A DNA stretch of 64,000 nucleotides from Chaetoceros tenuissimus (taxonomy: Eukaryota > Bacillariophyta > Thalassiosirophyceae > Chaetocerotales > Chaetocerotaceae), in assembly GCA_021927905.1 (NCBI GenBank), contig BLLK01000019.1, forward strand, positions 868,001-932,000. Reading direction: 5' to 3'. The position numbers and the translations under genes are program-made. This document shows positions 38,893 to 48,500 of the stretch, one piece after another (position 1 is the first letter of the stretch; each line of letters begins with the position of its first letter). A model generated the notes under the pieces. That model was given only the letters and a program-made list of their open reading frames with translations. It was not told where the DNA came from and did no database searches.

Positions 38893-40818
38893 ATGGATAT
38901 TCTAGTGGCAACTTCTGCTGCTTGGCTGGCAGGAATCGTTGAAGGCCGAACTGTTTTGCGACATGAATTACCCAACGAAGATGAAGTGAAGCTCATTGTC
39001 CCCTCACTTTTCTATGGAACGGTTTCACTTCCCTTGACAGTGATTGGATCATCACCTAGCATGCATCTCGTAGCTAGCAACACATCTATTGCATTAAAGA
39101 CTATAGAGGCTCCCAAGGAAATAAAGTCAAAATCTGTGAATGAAAAGGAGACAAATGTAGATGCCAATGCTAGAAAAATGAAGGTGGATTTTGAACGAAA
39201 AGACAAGGTGTCAGATTGGAAAAGTACATTTCGAAGAAGAGAAGATAATAAAAGGACTTTGAAAGATTTAGATTCTGCTGTATCAGCGCGATCGAAAGCT
39301 GAAGGAGTATCTAGTAAGGCACTTTCAACGTCAATGCTGAGTAGGTCATTGCCCAATGCCATGGCAGAAAATTTGAGGAGGAGTAGAATATTGCTTTTGG
39401 GTTACAGTGCAGTCAGTTGTGCATTGTTGTATCAAAAAATCAAAGATGGACGAGAAGAAGGTACAAAGGCTGAAAGCAGGACTGAGAAGTCCATACCATT
39501 CCAGTCTCAGGAATGCAAACAAGGGATATCATTTCGTCTCATCAAAGATGATGAATTTATAGATAACATTGAGAGATCTATTAGTATGAAACAACGAGAT
39601 GATATTCCTTGCTCTGTCCCACTGACTATAAGTAAAAGACAGCAAATAACGATGGAACAGAGAAATATTCCATGTCTGCTTTTAGAAGGGAGGAAAGACG
39701 AATCAATCATTGATAGAAATACACTTGAAAAAGCTATTCATAAAACAAATGTGGACGGCAAGAAGGAAAGGTATATAGTGCTAGAATCCATTGGATCCAC
39801 TCACATATTGGATGGGATAGGCAATATTAGTCGGAAATCAAAAGCAGATATCAAATCAAGCATGGAGGCTGAACTAATGTCTAGATCTATTCAAAATATC
39901 CTTCCCGATAAAGAGGAAAATGATTTGAAAATCAAGTATATTGAGGTCGGGACCAACATTGATCCCAAACAAACAAATAAGACTTCTTTCGATATCATTC
40001 CAAGTGATCGAATAGCAATCAATAGTATGGAAGAGGTTGGATCGAGGCTAAAACTGGTTGTTCATGGTATACTATTGAATGACAAACACTCTCAACCAAT
40101 AGAGAAAAAGTCGCCAGTTGTACCTCAACGAAAGCAAACAGATAAGGCGACTAAAGAGTTCAAGGAAAAAGTATCAAAGTCAGTGAAGGAGTACACCCGC
40201 AGTGAGCTACAAAAAGAGTCAAATTTATTCTTGAGGGTCGTGGATCTGGTTGGTATGCAAATCCGAAATGTTGGTGAGGCAGCTATTTCAGCCTCGACAA
40301 CGGTACTTCTGAAAACTGTAGATACTATAGGTAAGGGTGTTGCAAAGGGAGCAGGGGTGGTTCTTGAATCTGCCAAGGATGCAAGCACATCTGCTATAAA
40401 GAATATTACTGGTAAGAAAGATTACAAAGCAACTATTCATATATTTGCTGATGAAAAGAGTATATTCAATTGGACAAAGCATAATGTTTTCCCAAATGAT
40501 TACAAGCTTGTATGGCATGATATTCGTCAGAGCAAATATCCTCGAAGTAAATATTTCGAGAAGCGCGATAAAGATATTTTTATGGTTCTTGCTTCTGACG
40601 ATGTATACACTATGCATGCTTGCGCAGCACTTGGAAGAGTGTTACCAAAGAAATGTTTGAATAGGCTCATTTCGGTTGTTCAGAAGCCATCATCAAAGGA
40701 ATTTCTTTTAAGCATAGAAGGGGACACACAAAGTAGCATCTTATGTATGACTGAAGTACACGAAGAACTTGTTGCCAATGCAAAATCTTCATTACTCGCT
40801 CCTGTGAGCAATGAATAA
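38893..40818 (+). CDS. 641-aa orphan protein with one membrane helix
   Basis: A single exon from the first ATG at 38893. The N-terminal 60 residues contain short hydrophobic strands (DILVATSAAWLAGIVEGRTV; LIVPSLFYGTVSLPLTVIG). A Lys/Arg/Ser-rich region follows, then one hydrophobic segment at RILLLGYSAVSCALLYQKI. The middle is charged. Near residue 480 there is an amphipathic Ala/Thr/Val-rich run (EAAISASTTVLLKTVDTIGK). The last 120 residues look folded: TIHIFADEKSIFNWTKHNVF, KLVWHDIRQSKYPRSKYFEK, DIFMVLASDDVYTMHACAAL. I do not recognise a family. Confidence 0.6.
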   Translation: MDILVATSAAWLAGIVEGRTVLRHELPNEDEVKLIVPSLFYGTVSLPLTVIGSSPSMHLVASNTSIALKTIEAPKEIKSKSVNEKETNVDANARKMKVDFERKDKVSDWKSTFRRREDNKRTLKDLDSAVSARSKAEGVSSKALSTSMLSRSLPNAMAENLRRSRILLLGYSAVSCALLYQKIKDGREEGTKAESRTEKSIPFQSQECKQGISFRLIKDDEFIDNIERSISMKQRDDIPCSVPLTISKRQQITMEQRNIPCLLLEGRKDESIIDRNTLEKAIHKTNVDGKKERYIVLESIGSTHILDGIGNISRKSKADIKSSMEAELMSRSIQNILPDKEENDLKIKYIEVGTNIDPKQTNKTSFDIIPSDRIAINSMEEVGSRLKLVVHGILLNDKHSQPIEKKSPVVPQRKQTDKATKEFKEKVSKSVKEYTRSELQKESNLFLRVVDLVGMQIRNVGEAAISASTTVLLKTVDTIGKGVAKGAGVVLESAKDASTSAIKNITGKKDYKATIHIFADEKSIFNWTKHNVFPNDYKLVWHDIRQSKYPRSKYFEKRDKDIFMVLASDDVYTMHACAALGRVLPKKCLNRLISVVQKPSSKEFLLSIEGDTQSSILCMTEVHEELVANAKSSLLAPVSNE

Positions 40819-41485
40819 TGTAGATAAAAATATTAATCTAAGAACAACGAAGTAAAAGTGAGAGAATTTAAATTTACACTCAGCTACAGTACATCATTGT
40901 TTCCGACTAGTCTCTTTTCTCTTGTGATCGTACATTTTGATTGCAAAGCGAAGCAATGGTGATAGTCCTCATGGATCTATAGGAGGTAATGCCCGGGAGG
41001 ATCATCTCTTATCAAGATACAATAAAGCGAGCATTCGCTACGTGTCTTGTCCTATACCCACCAAGATTATTCTTTCAACTGAGATTCTTTGCTCTTTAAG
41101 AGCTATTTACGATAATAAAGACTTCACACTCAAACGTCATTTCTTATTAAAACAATAGAATTCCTTGCGAAATCAGTATAAATGCATGAAGCTATATTTT
41201 TTTCTTTCAGACATCAACAATCTAGAACACTATGCACACACTATCTTCTAAAAATTTTCATGATTATCATTAGCATTTAGCAAAGCCATCGCTTGATTCA
41301 ACACATCGACATACTTTTGATAAGAAAAAATCCGGATACCATTATTATCAATCAAGAAGGGCTGCAATAACAAAACTGCAAAAAAATATTTGTGGGCCAA
41401 CACCTATCTTCCTCGTTTCCTAGATTCCTTTCACTTGATTCCAAAATGATGATTCGTTCCTAAGGTACAGACTATACTTCAAAAA
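40819..41485. other. Intergenic interval
   Basis: A convergent 3' region between the orphan gene and the F-box gene. No gene or repeat is supported. Confidence 0.45.
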
Positions 41486-44400
41486 TTAGGAGTATCCATA
41501 TTGCTCGATTCTTCCAACAACTTCTACGCCTTCACCATCAACGACAAAAGACAAAGCAATATGATCATACACATGGATTTCAGAATTATTGCTACTACCT
41601 ACATGTACATGGGAAAGGTGAATGGAGGAAGGATCAGCTGCTGCCAAGAGACTCCACAGTAAATATCGACGAGGTACATCATTTCTCTTCAAGAAGTATG
41701 ATTCGTCTCTGTCGACAATGATTCTTTCAACGAAGAGGGTCCAGGCTTCCTGAAGAGTGACTTGATGACGAGATAGAATCTTGAAACGGATGTTATAGTG
41801 ACGTTCAAACTCTTCCTCTTGTAGCAAGCTAATATATCCATCTCTATGAATAACACTCTCAAGTATCTTTTCTTCAATGGCAGATAAAGGAAAGCTTTCA
41901 TATTCGTGCATACACTCCCGTGCAAAGTGAGTACGAAGTTCGACTGAACGGTACTCTTCTGGTGTATAAGACATTTCTACAGATTGAAAAATATTTTTCT
42001 CCTTGGCAAAATCTAGTGCGTCATCACAGAGAATATCTCGATGGACATCATATTTCGGATGCCATGATTTGTTGAAGGACAGCTCGGGAACATCTTCGCC
42101 TCTGCGCCGGTATGTCCTTCTATCCTTTCGATCTATTTGTCTATAAGGCCGCCCGTCACCGTGGGCGATATTTTTTATTTTTTATTTTCAAAAATGTCCT
42201 CCCCAGCAAAACGATTTCTTCTGAATGACAAAATGTATATTTTGCAAACCGTTTGCTGAGGAGCACATTTTCATCACCAACAACAAAAATATGGCACCCC
42301 CCTCGCCTCGTCGTATTTTTTCCAAAAATACGACAGCAAGAAGGGGGGTGCCATATTTTTTCCAAGCCGAGCGTACGTATCTTACATACTAAGTTTGCAA
42401 CACATCTTTTCATTTTTCATCAAACAACATCAATACATTGTTCATATCCATCTTGTTTTTTAATATATAAATGTGCATTGCAACTGCTTATCTTGAGTTC
42501 TAATCGGCTCCTTGAACATTCAATCGATGGTGGGGCTTTCCAAGTGTTTCAATTGGAGAAAGTAGAAAAACTAGAGAAAGAAACAAAGCTGTCGTTCAAC
42601 TTGTTCTTGTTCGCTCAACAAGAAGTCGCTTTTTCAGCAAATAGAAATATTATATCACTACCTCTAAATCATGTCTTCAGTTTATCTATACACTAGGATA
42701 TCTGAAGAATAAAGAATCGTTCCTGGATCCACTTTTAGTACCAAATTTCTAAGCAAATACATCCCAACATACCATTGAAAATTGAACGTCGGCTTGACTT
42801 ATGATGATTTACTACGAAGAATACTATCAAAACTATTCATTCTAAATTGATGTTTATTGACAAACAAATTCAATATACCTTACTATGTGTATGTCTAGTG
42901 TTATTGCATGTGATTATTTCAATATCAACCAACGGTCATCAGATGGGTGAAATAAAAAAAGAAAAAATATCGGCCACGGTGTCGAGGACGGTTTTGAGGA
43001 GGGGGGCTTCGGGAATCCTCGTTTCGACGGGCTTACGGGAAAAATCTCAAAAATATGGCAGAAAAATGGAAAAATTCGATGCATCCCAATGTTTTCATAT
43101 ATTGCTGTGTTGATGAGAACAATTCAATCTTTTCATGAATAGACTCATATATTATTTTACAAAGTAAAAAGCCCATAGAACCAATGAATATATCAGCATA
43201 CAAGTGTACATATTGCATCGATCGGAATCCGCATTTGAGACCTTTTTTCGAGAAATAATGTATTCATACTTCTGTAACTCATAATGCATGCTTCTATTTC
43301 TTACACTGTAGAAACATTCATATTTCTTCAATAAGATCAACACGCATATGAATATACAGGTGGTGCCTTCTCTCAAATTAGCTAAACACCACCATAGTAA
43401 TCAGAGTAATCGACGAGCACTTGGAATTTCCCTATCTTCATTTTTGTTTTCTATGTCTGTCCCATTCGAGATTTTCTAGCTTTGGCCTTTACCTTAATCA
43501 TGGCACTTTGTAATGGATTCTGCGCTTGGTTTGATGTTCAGAATATCAATCAATAACAAAATCACCCACCGTGTTAATTCATTCCACCTTATCTGAGTGG
43601 TTTCTTTCACGACATCGTCGAAAGCAAGAAACTACGACTTCCTGCTCATCCATCATTGCATAGTTTGCATATCTGATCAAAGTTATACTTTATCACCATC
43701 TCATTTATCGGCATTTCTTGCTTATTGCAGCGTAGCAGTACAAGCAAGACCATCAATTTAGCTACTCCTGAGTTTGACCTTCTCTCTGATGATTGAGCGA
43801 ACATCTAGCCTGACCAAGTGTGTTTCTTTGCTAATGGTGAATTTGAAATAGATTTAATTCGTTTTGTTTTGTATTTAATTGTCATCTATTATTGAAGGAA
43901 GACAACGAAAGGGATGTTGCTTGTTGTTACAAGAAGCAATGTGAAAGAGGACGTAGGTACAACAAGACTACCAGTAAACAGAAGTTATTCTTGCAAGAGG
44001 GCTTGTAGCAAAGTGAGGGCAGAAAAGAAAGCGTAAAAGAAAAGAAATGATATGGACTGAAAACAAATGAAAACAAAACAAAACAAATGAAAACAAAACA
44101 AAACAAATGAAAACAAAACAAAACAAATGAAAACAAATGAAATGGAACAAAAAGGAACAAATGGAATTGGGCGAAAACCAAGTACGTACGTACTGGTATG
44201 GAAAATGGAACAAAATGGAACGAAGTGGAACAAAAACAAATGAAAACAAATCAAATCAAATCAAATGAAAACAAAACAAATGAAAACAAATGAAAACAAA
44301 TGAAAACAAATGAAAACAAATGACTCAAAAATCCAAAAAAGAAAATCTAAAATGGTCAAACCAGAAATTGAAATGATATAATAAGTAGTAAGTATGTAAA

Positions 44401-45907
44401 AGAGTAAATCTGCACAACGATGGTGAACTGCAATCTACACGTAGTACTGAAACTGTTTTGATTCCAGATGGTGTGTACAATACAGTACTGTCTCTACAAG
44501 TAGTACTTTCTCTATATTACTGAGAAATGAATACAATAAGAGAGAGTACAGGGAGCAGTTAAAAGACAACATAAAGAAAGTCAAGCACTGGTCACATAAT
44601 ATAGTTAGTACATGATTGCTTCCTCAACATTCCTGTTTGAAAACTTGGATCTGAGTATGATTGGTGGTTGGTTTAAAAGATGAGATTGCGTCATGTATGT
44701 ATGAATTTCTTTTTACAGAGCTTTAGAAGGACGCAACATGTACGCAACGAAAAGGAATAAGTCCATGTATTGTATATATGGTACATTCACAACACAAACG
44801 CAACATGAATCTTAACTTTTGCAGACAAGATTAAATCTCTATCTTTGCAAAGCATCATCAAGTTGGAGCAAATGTTTGTCCCTTTAAAAAATTGTTCTTA
44901 GTCTTCAAAAATAAAGTGATGGACCATCGTACCAGACATGAAGATAGGGAAATTCCAAGTGCTCGTCGATTACTCTGATTTCTATTGTGGTGTTTAATTT
45001 GAGAGAAGGCACCACCTGTATATTCATATGCGTGTTGATCTTATTGAAGAAATATGAATGTTTCTACAGTGTAAGAAATAGAAGCATTGCATTATGAGTT
45101 ACAGAAGTATGAATACATTATTTCTCGAAAAAAGGTCTCAAATGCGGATTCCGATCGATGCAATATGTACACTTGTATGCTGATATATTCATTGGTTCTA
45201 TGGGCTTTTTACTTTGTAAAATAATATATGAGTCTATTCATGAAAAGATTGAATTGTTCTCATCAACACAGCAATATATGAAAACATTGGGATGCATCGA
45301 ATTTTTCCATTTTTCTGCCATATTTTTGAGATTTTTCCCGTAAGCCCGTCGAAACGAGGATTCCCGAAGCCCCAGGGGAATATTTTTTTTTTTAAAATAA
45401 AAAATAAAAAATATCGCCCACGGTGACGGTCGGCCTAACAAATGGCATAGAATCAAGCATTTCTTTACCTCTAATATTTTTGAAAGTAGTCATGATTACT
45501 CTGAATCTCTTTGACACAAGAGTCATTTTATGAGCGGTAAAGTAGTCGAGATATGAAATCATATGAAGCAAAAGATTATCATCGCTGGGAAGAGTAAAGC
45601 CTTGAGGTCCTCGAGGTACCTCCTCGTAGATCTCAACGAGAGAGTCTTCCTGTCGAAAGCGCACAGGACCATGCCATGCAAGAAAACGGTTCTTACAATT
45701 ATTGTTTGAAAAATGACGGCACTGTAGGATTTCTAAAATGTGAGGTTTATTCCATCGCTCTAGCAATGCTTTCGATTCGTGTCTATCCTCTGTAGAAAGA
45801 CTAAGATCATTGCTTCTAGACCTCCATTCTTCAATCGATTCCTTTACTCTCCACTCATATTCACTACTTTTCCTACTTGTAGCTCCTAACAAGTATTCTT
45901 CATCCAT
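41486..45907 (-). CDS. F-box protein whose single intron carries a transposon
   Basis: Exons 45907-45469 and 42132-41486 join in frame to a 361-aa protein. Exon 1 has helices (EYEWRVKESIEEWRSRSNDL), Cys/His-containing LQCRHFSNNNCKNRFLAWHG, and an F-box: TLPSDDNLLLHMISYLDYFT, then AHKMTLVSKRFRVIM. F-box proteins bring substrates to SKP1-cullin ubiquitin ligases. Exon 2 begins RKDRRTYRRRGEDVPELSFN and is helical with no known repeat. The intron spans 45468-42133 (3336 nt). Removing a 3289-bp element and one copy of its 3-bp duplication leaves a 44-nt intron (GTAAAG...ATAG), a normal size here. Whether the long intron is still spliced is unknown; both exons remain open. Confidence 0.75.
42147..42188. 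repeat. Left terminal inverted repeat
   Basis: 42 bp, GGCCGCCCGTCACCGTGGGC followed by GATATTTTTTATTTTTTATT and TT. It pairs with 45394-45435 with one mismatch (C against A at position 6). Confidence 0.9.
42285..42360. repeat. 75-bp hairpin palindrome
   Basis: The outer arms AATATGGCACCCCCCT and AGGGGGGTGCCATATT enclose a second palindrome, CGTCGTATTTTTTCC with AAAAATACGAC. It may be a nested miniature element or a structural hairpin of the transposon. Confidence 0.75.
42950..42991. repeat. Degenerate internal copy of the terminal repeat
   Basis: The 42 bp AAATAAAAAAAGAAAAAATA followed by TCGGCCACGGTGTCGAGGAC and GG resembles the right terminal repeat (AAAATATCGCCCACGGTGAC) in the same orientation, with several substitutions. 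It indicates an older element end inside the composite. Confidence 0.6.
43003..43441. repeat. Left long inverted arm (about 439 bp)
   Basis: Nearly identical to the reverse complement of 44938-45373. A 186-bp block (43033-43218) is exactly equal to 45158-45343 reversed. The few differences are a 1-bp indel near 43290 and a cluster near 43380-43400. Confidence 0.9.
44040..44325. repeat. AAACAAATGAAAAC low-complexity tract
   Basis: Irregular repeats of AAATGAAAACAAAACAAA fill the spacer between the long arms, with the interruption ACGTACGTACTGGTATGG near 44182-44199. The open frames across it are low-complexity artefacts. Confidence 0.85.
44938..45373. repeat. Right long inverted arm (about 436 bp)
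   Basis: Partner of 43003-43441. High identity of the arms implies recent origin or continuing gene conversion. Matching 61-codon frames on the two arms are a result of the repeat, not two genes. Confidence 0.9.
45394..45435. repeat. Right terminal inverted repeat
   Basis: Reverse complement of 42147-42188 with one mismatch, followed by the TAA target duplication at 45436-45438 that matches 42144-42146. Confidence 0.9.
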
Positions 45908-46203
45908 GGTTTAATCGTTCTTTTCTTTCAAAAAATATTTTGTACTCTTGGTAAAAATGATGGTATTCTCATCATTTACTAGTTCTGGGTTCGATTTGCT
46001 TCTCTCGCCTTCCAAAAAAATATAGCCGTTAGAGTTCGTATTGCGACAATCTATTTCCCAATGACACTCTCCTATAAATATTGGAAGACGAAGCATTTTT
46101 ATACATCTCAATTCATCACTTTTTGCAAGGATTTGATTTCATTCTGAATAACATTTATCTTTAGTAAGAGGTAAGTATTTAATAAAAACTTCTTCTCACA
46201 ACT

Positions 46204-47988
46204 TTAATTGAAGATTCTTGAGTGGATATCATCAAGCCAATCCTCGTGTTTTTCAATTCTACATTGCACTCTCTCAAGCTTCCTAAATAGGTGTTCTCTC
46301 ATCCTTTCGTCATCCTCCTTCTTAAATTTGTTTTCAAGAACATTTCCTTCCTCTCGAAGAGTTTTGAGTTTGCTTTCCAGTTTGTTTTCCTTCTCTTGAA
46401 GAGTGTTCATTGTTTGAATAATTTCTTCCTCCGATCCTACCTCTGATTTATCATGGGTTCTCTTTCTACTTGTGCTAGTTTTCAGTCTTTTCTCCTTTGC
46501 ATCTTGAGGTTCTGCTTCTGATCCCTCATGAGATCTCTTTCTTTCTTTACTGGACTTTTGAGACTCATTTTTGGATTTTTTGCCTTTATAGATTGCAATG
46601 ATATCACCCCCTTCATTATCCGACAGCTTGAAACCAAAATGAAAGTCTCCATTCTTATCTCCTGCTACTTTCTTTGTGATGCTACTCTCAATATGCTTGC
46701 GTAGACTGCTGATCACAGAAGAGAAATTTCCAGTTGAATACTGATGAAATCCTTGACTTCTACATACCAAGGCACCGTGCGACGAAGTACTACCTGAATG
46801 GAGTACAGCATCATCTACCAAGAAACATAAACCTTCGTGCATAAGCTTTGTAACGAAACCTTTATTACGATACTCATGTTTGGTCCAGTACACCCTGATA
46901 GTTGCATCTATTTCCTTTAAACCAGTAAATTCATAAACAAACAAGGAGCAAATTTTACCATTCAGAGAGCCTACGAAGATGTAGTTCTTATCATTTGCGA
47001 GGACTGCCTCGAGATGACGATATGGAATAGGATTGTTTCCTCCATGACCCCATACCTCCTCTGTCAAACTTGAAGTTAAAGTTTCCTTGATATCTTGACT
47101 ACCTTGATGAATTTCGATTTTCATTTTTCCATCAGCATGTTTCTTGGTCATACACGGAATTGTAACAGCTGGGGTTGCATCAAAGGCTGCATGAAATCTT
47201 TCTTTCGCCTGTTCCTGAACTGCCTTTGGTAGTTCATATGTTAACTTTATCAACAAATCTGGATAATCTGCAATTACAGTGGAAACTTGGTCCAACACCT
47301 CCTTGATTCCTATTTGACCTTTTTTATAGGTGTGGAAAATCTCAAGAAATTGTTGATAAGTTTTTGGTTCATTTCTAAACCTCGTTTTGATTCTACAGAT
47401 GTAGTTAATAGCATGGTCAAACTCGATTGCAGGATTTTCCTCCTGCCCCCCTTGCTGCTGGTTATTCTGCTGTTCGTGTTGAGGCGGTGGTGGCTGAGCT
47501 TGCTGAGGCGTTGCTTGTTGACGTTGAACTGGGGCAATTTTTGGTTCCTCAGGACTACAAAGGTAGACAAAGGAATTCTTTGCAGTTGATCTGGATGGTG
47601 GGGATAAGGATACTTGACGTGCTCCAGTCGTATGTATGCGGGGAGGTGGTAAGTCAGGACCTTTATAATCAATTAAAAGAGGGCGTCCAAAGTCATTGAC
47701 TTTATCTGGTGAGAATTTTCCATACTTTTGTAACATGAAATACAAAGACAGCCAGCCTTCGGCAAAGTGTTCACCCTCCTCGGCTCCCGCTTTCTTCAGC
47801 TCTGACATATTTTTTACGCCATACTGTACAGGAATGAAGCGCCAATCATCTCTTGCACCTGGCACATTTCTCCACCCCGAGTCTTTCAAGTTGTGTTTCC
47901 AGTATTTACATGCAATACTACCTTCACTTTCTGTACTTTGAACTTCCAAAGCCAAAGTTCCTCCGCTACTTCTCGTACTGCGATTCAT
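46204..47988 (-). CDS. PAH-domain plus GNAT acetyltransferase-like protein
   Basis: A 594-aa single exon; I chose the ATG at 47988 because the upstream frame (to 48135) would add a membrane-like segment to an otherwise nuclear-looking protein. After an N-terminal domain (CKYWKHNLKDSGW...GWLSLYFMLQKYG) and a Gln/Pro linker, AINYICRIKTRFRNEPKTYQ and QFLEIFHTYKKGQIGIKEV, then YPDLLIKLTYELP, match the Sin3-type paired amphipathic helix. A GNAT-like domain follows: ICSLFVYEFTG, ATIRVYWTKHEYRNKGFVTK, LMHEGLCFLVDDAVLHSGST, with the RxxGxx acetyl-CoA loop as RNKGFV. The tail is a Lys/Glu coiled coil. It probably acts in chromatin or transcription. The gene upstream is a tandem relative. Confidence 0.7.
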   Translation of the reverse strand: MNRSTRSSGGTLALEVQSTESEGSIACKYWKHNLKDSGWRNVPGARDDWRFIPVQYGVKNMSELKKAGAEEGEHFAEGWLSLYFMLQKYGKFSPDKVNDFGRPLLIDYKGPDLPPPRIHTTGARQVSLSPPSRSTAKNSFVYLCSPEEPKIAPVQRQQATPQQAQPPPPQHEQQNNQQQGGQEENPAIEFDHAINYICRIKTRFRNEPKTYQQFLEIFHTYKKGQIGIKEVLDQVSTVIADYPDLLIKLTYELPKAVQEQAKERFHAAFDATPAVTIPCMTKKHADGKMKIEIHQGSQDIKETLTSSLTEEVWGHGGNNPIPYRHLEAVLANDKNYIFVGSLNGKICSLFVYEFTGLKEIDATIRVYWTKHEYRNKGFVTKLMHEGLCFLVDDAVLHSGSTSSHGALVCRSQGFHQYSTGNFSSVISSLRKHIESSITKKVAGDKNGDFHFGFKLSDNEGGDIIAIYKGKKSKNESQKSSKERKRSHEGSEAEPQDAKEKRLKTSTSRKRTHDKSEVGSEEEIIQTMNTLQEKENKLESKLKTLREEGNVLENKFKKEDDERMREHLFRKLERVQCRIEKHEDWLDDIHSRIFN

Positions 47989-48446
47989 CAGAAATATATA
48001 GTGAGTAATTTCAAGCAGAAGGAAAAATAAATTGTAGAAAATAATGGCTGAATCAGTTTGGCACAAACAAAGTTTTAAAACTCCTGAGTATTCCAACGAT
48101 TTGTTGAAAATTTTTAAAAATAATCGTTTTTTCATTTCTCTCTGTTTCTGTGGGACCGCGCGTGTAGGAGAGTGTCATTGGACATGACTCGCCACAGGAC
48201 TAAAGATTTGAAAGAATACAAAGGAGGATATCCCACTAAGGTACAGTCCTACTTGTATTTTACTTTAATCACAGCACTCCTAAAATCGGTAATGCGATAC
48301 AAAATTCTATGTCATCTGAAGCATAATGCGTATACCTCTTGTTTGTAAAACTGTCGAATTTTCTCAAAAAGTAGAAAGAGCTCACCTGAACAGAGCTTAC
48401 TTAGGTGAAATGAAGGTTTTCACAAACAGACGTATTTGGACAGATG
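47989..48446. other. Intergenic interval holding a duplicated 3' flank
   Basis: The stretch 48355-48500 is similar to 49980-50135, so the 3' flank of a GNAT gene was copied together with it. No gene is supported. Confidence 0.5.
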
Positions 48447-48500
48447 TTATGTAATGAGGTAGTGTGAAACATACATCGATGTGATCTTTGTATTTTGAGC
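48355..48500. repeat. Direct repeat copy 1 of GNAT 3' flank
   Basis: Shared blocks with 49980-50135 include AGAGCTCA, GCTAACTTAGG-like, GAGGGTTTTCA-like, TTTGGACAGAT and ATCGATGTGATCTTTGTATT. The first copy overlaps the 3' end of the upstream GNAT gene. Confidence 0.6.

Larger units (their letters stand above)
42147..45435. mobile_element. Non-autonomous inverted-repeat DNA transposon, possibly nested, in the F-box intron
   Basis: The 3289-bp element starts GGCCGCCCGTCACCGTGGGC and ends with the reverse complement (41 of 42 bp equal), flanked by TAA on both sides. A 3-bp TAA duplication fits PIF/Harbinger-type insertion (TWA target), but no transposase or DDE domain is visible. Inside lie a 75-bp hairpin (42285-42360), a degenerate third copy of the terminal repeat (42950-42991), two long inverted arms (43003-43441 and 44938-45373) and a simple-repeat spacer. 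The degenerate copy has the orientation of a right end, so 42147-42991 may be one element and 43003-45373 a fold-back unit placed in or beside it. Confidence 0.8.

Noticed and set aside
42253-42696. 147-codon open frame inside the transposon
   Set aside because: It runs through the 75-bp hairpin and AT-rich DNA; there is no DDE, zinc-finger or other transposase feature.
43927-44254. Phe/Leu/Cys-rich minus-strand open frames
   Set aside because: They are translations of the AAATGAAAACAAAAC low-complexity tract, open in all frames only because the repeat lacks stops.
43033-45343. Two identical 61-residue open frames at 43033-43218 (minus) and 45158-45343 (plus)
   Set aside because: They are the same sequence on the two arms of the inverted repeat; the composition is not protein-like and neither has a promoter or splice context.
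47989-48135. Upstream ATG at 48135 for the PAH-GNAT protein
   Set aside because: It would add a hydrophobic segment not expected in a chromatin-type protein; 47988 gives MNRSTRSSGG as a cleaner start.
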